NCBI GenBank assembly: GCA_036502765.1
Contig: DASXXX010000082.1
Location: 1 to 7,305, forward strand
Reading direction: 5' to 3'
Origin: DASUAS01 sp036502765
GTDB taxonomy: Bacteria > Actinomycetota > Acidimicrobiia > IMCC26256 > DASPTH01
Length of the DNA stretch: 7,305 bases
The translations under genes and the position numbers were made by a program. The notes beneath the pieces were generated by a model. That model was not told where the DNA came from. It did no database searches and saw nothing but the letters and a program-made list of their open reading frames with translations. Of this stretch, positions 5,401 through 7,305 are shown piece by piece; the stretch's first letter is position 1, and the number at the start of each line of letters is the position of its first letter.

Positions 5401-5763
5401 GATCTCCGGCTGGATCGGATCGTTCGGCGCCAGGTAGGCGGCGATCCCGGCGTATCCGTTGAAGACCGGGTTCTGGAAGACCCAGTCCGTGCCGGCGACC
5501 GCGATCCGAGCCCGTAGCCGATCGGGGGACGGTGCACCCTCCAGGCCCGTGCAACGCCGGCTCCGGGATGGCGGGAAGCTTCGTGATCTTCGTCTGGGTC
5601 ATCCCGAGCGGGCCGAGGAACTTCTGTTGGATCAGCTCGGTCTGGATCACGTTGCCGAGCAGGATGAAGTTGGTGTGCGCGTAGTGGAAGCACGCGCCCG
5701 GATCGCAGACAACCGGCAACGCGAACGCGTACTGCAGACAGCAGTCGCGCCGGGAGAGCGGTG
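5401..5763 (-). pseudogene. Remnant of a beta-lactamase-like serine hydrolase gene
   Basis: Three pieces of one protein family occur in order in three different minus-strand frames. Frame 1 (about 5737-5546) reads LPVVCDPGACFHYAHTNFILLG, then GPLGMTQTKITKLPAIPEPALHG; the YAHTN block holds the catalytic Tyr-x-Asn-like motif of class C-type serine hydrolases. Frame 2 (about 5525-5506) reads PIGYGLG. Frame 3 (from 5505 to about 5425) reads IAVAGTDWVFQNPVFNGYAG, then IAAYLAP. In relatives I recall, IPEPxLH and YGLG are separated by roughly 90 residues; here by about 10. The SxxK-bearing N-terminal half is missing, since the nitroreductase stop at 5764 abuts the remnant. The C-terminal end also fades near 5420. 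The remnant follows the LLM-nitroreductase pair and may be transcribed with it. The family match is by memory, but the frame breaks are directly visible. Confidence 0.7.
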
Positions 5764-6417
5764 CTACTCGGGCCAGAGTGGTCCGTCGTCGACGAAGCCT
5801 GCGGGTTCACCCCACTGGTTGCGGAAGGACACCTCGCGGGCGGGTTGGCGAACGGCGACGCCCCAGCGTCCGGTCGGGTAGCCGAACGAGAGCGCGCCGG
5901 CCATGTGCCAGCCCGCGTCGTTCGGGACGCCCAGGATCTCGAGGGTCTCGTCGTTGTAGAAGGCCAACGCCTGCGTGAGCGACGAACCGATGCCCTCGGC
6001 CCGGGCGGCGAGCTGCGCGCTCCACAACGCCGGGTAGATCGAGCTGCCGCCCGGATCGGTGCTGAACCCGAAGAGGTAGAGCGGTACCTGCTCGAAGTGA
6101 TCGGCGAGCCACTGCGCCGACTTCTGGACCGCGAGCATCGACTTCGACTCCGCCGAATCGGGAGTGGCGAGGGCGGCGTCGATGCGGTCCTTGTAGTAGC
6201 CGGTCCACAGGCCGTCGATCGCGCGCTTGTAAAGCGGCGCGATCGCAGCCTTCACCTCGACGGAGTCGACGAGCAGGAACCGCCAGTTCTGCGTGTTGCC
6301 GCCGCTCGGCGCGCGCACGGCAGCATCGAGGATCCGGGCCTGGGCGTCGAGCGGGATCGGTTCGGAGGTGACGCGACGCATCGCGCGAGTCGTGTAGAGC
6401 ACTTCTCGGACGTCCAT
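5764..6417 (-). CDS. Nitroreductase family FMN-dependent oxidoreductase
   Basis: This 217-aa protein has the nitroreductase fold. TTRAMRRVTSEPIP (residues 9-22) is the N-terminal FMN-phosphate-binding arginine block. RAPSGGNTQNWRFLLV (35-50) is the hallmark APSxxNxQxW segment. SAQLAARAEGIGSSL (133-147) is the central helix-turn contacting flavin, and LSFGYPTGRWG (176-186) is the terminal block. Such enzymes form homodimers that use NAD(P)H to reduce nitroaromatics, quinones, enones or other acceptors. ATG 6417 is chosen because GAGGAG lies upstream at 6433-6428 (minus strand) and the homology begins at MDVREVLYTTRAMRR. GTG 6441, which overlaps the LLM stop as GTGA, is an in-frame alternative adding 8 residues. 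The tight link to the LLM gene (20 bp) indicates an operon. Confidence 0.9.
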   Translation of the reverse strand: MDVREVLYTTRAMRRVTSEPIPLDAQARILDAAVRAPSGGNTQNWRFLLVDSVEVKAAIAPLYKRAIDGLWTGYYKDRIDAALATPDSAESKSMLAVQKSAQWLADHFEQVPLYLFGFSTDPGGSSIYPALWSAQLAARAEGIGSSLTQALAFYNDETLEILGVPNDAGWHMAGALSFGYPTGRWGVAVRQPAREVSFRNQWGEPAGFVDDGPLWPE

Positions 6418-6437
6418 CGATGCTCTCTCCTCGTTCG

Positions 6438-7305
6438 TCACTCGACGCCATTCAACAGGGGTAGGACCGCGTCTCCGTACGCCGCGAGCCCGTCCTCGTA
6501 GGCACGGCGGCTCGGGCTGGGCAGCCCGACGATGAACCCGGTGACACCGAGAGTGCTCAGTGCGTGCGCGTGCACGACGAGCTCGTCGGACGAGAAGCCC
6601 GCAGTTCCCGGGCTGAATGCCACCATTGGGTAGACGAGAACGTCGAACGACGAACGCCGTCCCGCGAGCCCGACTCCCTCGCGACGCGCGGTGGCACGCT
6701 CGTCGTCGAGGCGCGCGAACAGGCGCCTGAGATCGTCGAGGTCTTCGAGATGCGCGGAGTGGCGGCGGTTGCCGAGCGCGCGCGGGTTGGGCATCGGCAG
6801 CCACCCGTCGCCGAAGCGGGCAGCGCGTCGCAGCGCACGTGCGGAGTTGCCTCCCACCCACACCGGCGGACGGGGCTGCTGCACCGGCGCCGGACGCATG
6901 GTGTTCCCGCGCGCTTCGAAACCGTCGCCGGCGAAGCGCACCGACTCACCCGACCACGCCGCGGTGATCGCGGCGATTGCTTCGTCGAACCGGTCGTTGC
7001 GGTTCTCGAAGTCGACGCCGAGGGCGCGGAACTCCCCCTCGAGGTAGCCCGCGCCGACACCGAGGTCGAGCCGCCCACCGGAGAGCACGTCGAGGCTCGC
7101 GGCCGCTCTCGCCGCGAGAAAAGGATTGCGGTACGGGAGCACGCAGAGGTTGGTGAGCACGCGGAGGCGCGTCGTGGCCGCGGCGGCGAAGGAGAGCCCG
7201 ACGAACGGATCGAGGGCCTGGTGGCCGCCGCTCGCGAGCCAGTCGTCGTCGGGAAACGGATGCTCGGTGGAGTACACGCCGTCGAAGCCGGCCGCCTCGG
7301 CCGCA
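6438..7305 (-). CDS. LLM-class F420-dependent oxidoreductase (5' end beyond window)
   Basis: About 288 residues of a luciferase-like monooxygenase-fold (TIM barrel) protein are visible; the start codon lies past the window edge. Family blocks in order are EAAGFDGVYSTEHPFPDDDW, LDPFVGLSFAAAATTRLRVL, a YRNPFLAARAAASLDVLSGG segment, RLDLGVGAGYLEGEFRALGV, PPVWVGGNSARALRRAARF and GDGWLPMPNP. The LGVGxGY and WVGG blocks are typical of actinobacterial F420-dependent LLM members. These transfer hydride between F420 and alcohols, enones, nitro compounds or other substrates; FMN use cannot be excluded. Stop TGA 6440-6438. The apparent GTG at 7277 is an internal Val codon, since the conserved sequence continues upstream to 7305. 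It is the promoter-proximal member visible of the pair with the nitroreductase gene. Confidence 0.9.
   Translation of the reverse strand, partial: AAEAAGFDGVYSTEHPFPDDDWLASGGHQALDPFVGLSFAAAATTRLRVLTNLCVLPYRNPFLAARAAASLDVLSGGRLDLGVGAGYLEGEFRALGVDFENRNDRFDEAIAAITAAWSGESVRFAGDGFEARGNTMRPAPVQQPRPPVWVGGNSARALRRAARFGDGWLPMPNPRALGNRRHSAHLEDLDDLRRLFARLDDERATARREGVGLAGRRSSFDVLVYPMVAFSPGTAGFSSDELVVHAHALSTLGVTGFIVGLPSPSRRAYEDGLAAYGDAVLPLLNGVE

Noticed and set aside
4434..5810. 458-aa minus-strand open frame spanning the secreted protein and the LCP 3' end
   Set aside because: Most of it is antisense to well-supported plus-strand genes. Only a short piece near 5525-5506 matters, as frame 2 of the serine hydrolase remnant.
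1..7305. CRISPR arrays, tRNA/rRNA genes, insertion sequences, toxin-antitoxin or defence genes
   Set aside because: No regularly spaced repeats, cloverleaf-like segments, transposase motifs or defence-type domains were seen on reading both strands.

Overview
The window looks like a chromosomal fragment of a high-GC actinobacterium. The evidence is strong G/C preference at third codon positions, GTG starts, two enzymes of F420-using families (a Ddn-like deazaflavin-dependent reductase and an LLM-class oxidoreductase), and a LytR-CpsA-Psr (LCP) cell-wall ligase of actinobacterial style. An Acidimicrobiia-like host is plausible, but the sequence does not prove it. No tRNA, rRNA, CRISPR array, transposase or phage gene was seen.

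Layout. (1) 1-155: the 3' end of a CmcJ/NvfI-like oxidoreductase gene, meeting a minus-strand two-domain VOC (glyoxalase/dioxygenase fold) gene (157-978) tail to tail with one base between stops. (2) 979-1049: a short divergent promoter region. (3) 1050-1787 (+): a Ddn-type reductase domain (about 140 aa) preceded in the same open frame by about 105 codons of unrecognised but coding-like sequence, with a strong internal ribosome binding site at the junction. (4) 1794-3585 (-): a compact run transcribed in the order ArsR-type regulator, SRPBCC/AHSA1 protein, RibD-C/DHFR-like reductase, EthD-like protein. The first three genes overlap by 4 and 1 nt. A perfect inverted repeat sits on the predicted -35 box in front of the regulator. 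(5) 3711-5334 (+): an LCP-family enzyme, then a small secreted Ig-like protein, followed by a strong hairpin. (6) 5401-7305 (-): an LLM-class F420 oxidoreductase (5' end outside the window), a nitroreductase, and behind them the decayed remains of a beta-lactamase-like serine hydrolase.

Working together. The ArsR/SRPBCC/DHFR-like set is an autoregulated operon of a type common in actinobacteria, with unknown substrate. The LLM and nitroreductase genes form a second flavin/F420 redox pair. The many small oxidoreductase, VOC and EthD genes suggest an accessory catabolic or detoxification neighbourhood, but no complete pathway can be named. The LCP gene and the secreted protein are a separate cell-envelope unit. 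I found no convincing evidence of a wholly new system. The items most worth checking are the Ddn N-terminal extension, the ArsR operator and the serine hydrolase remnant.
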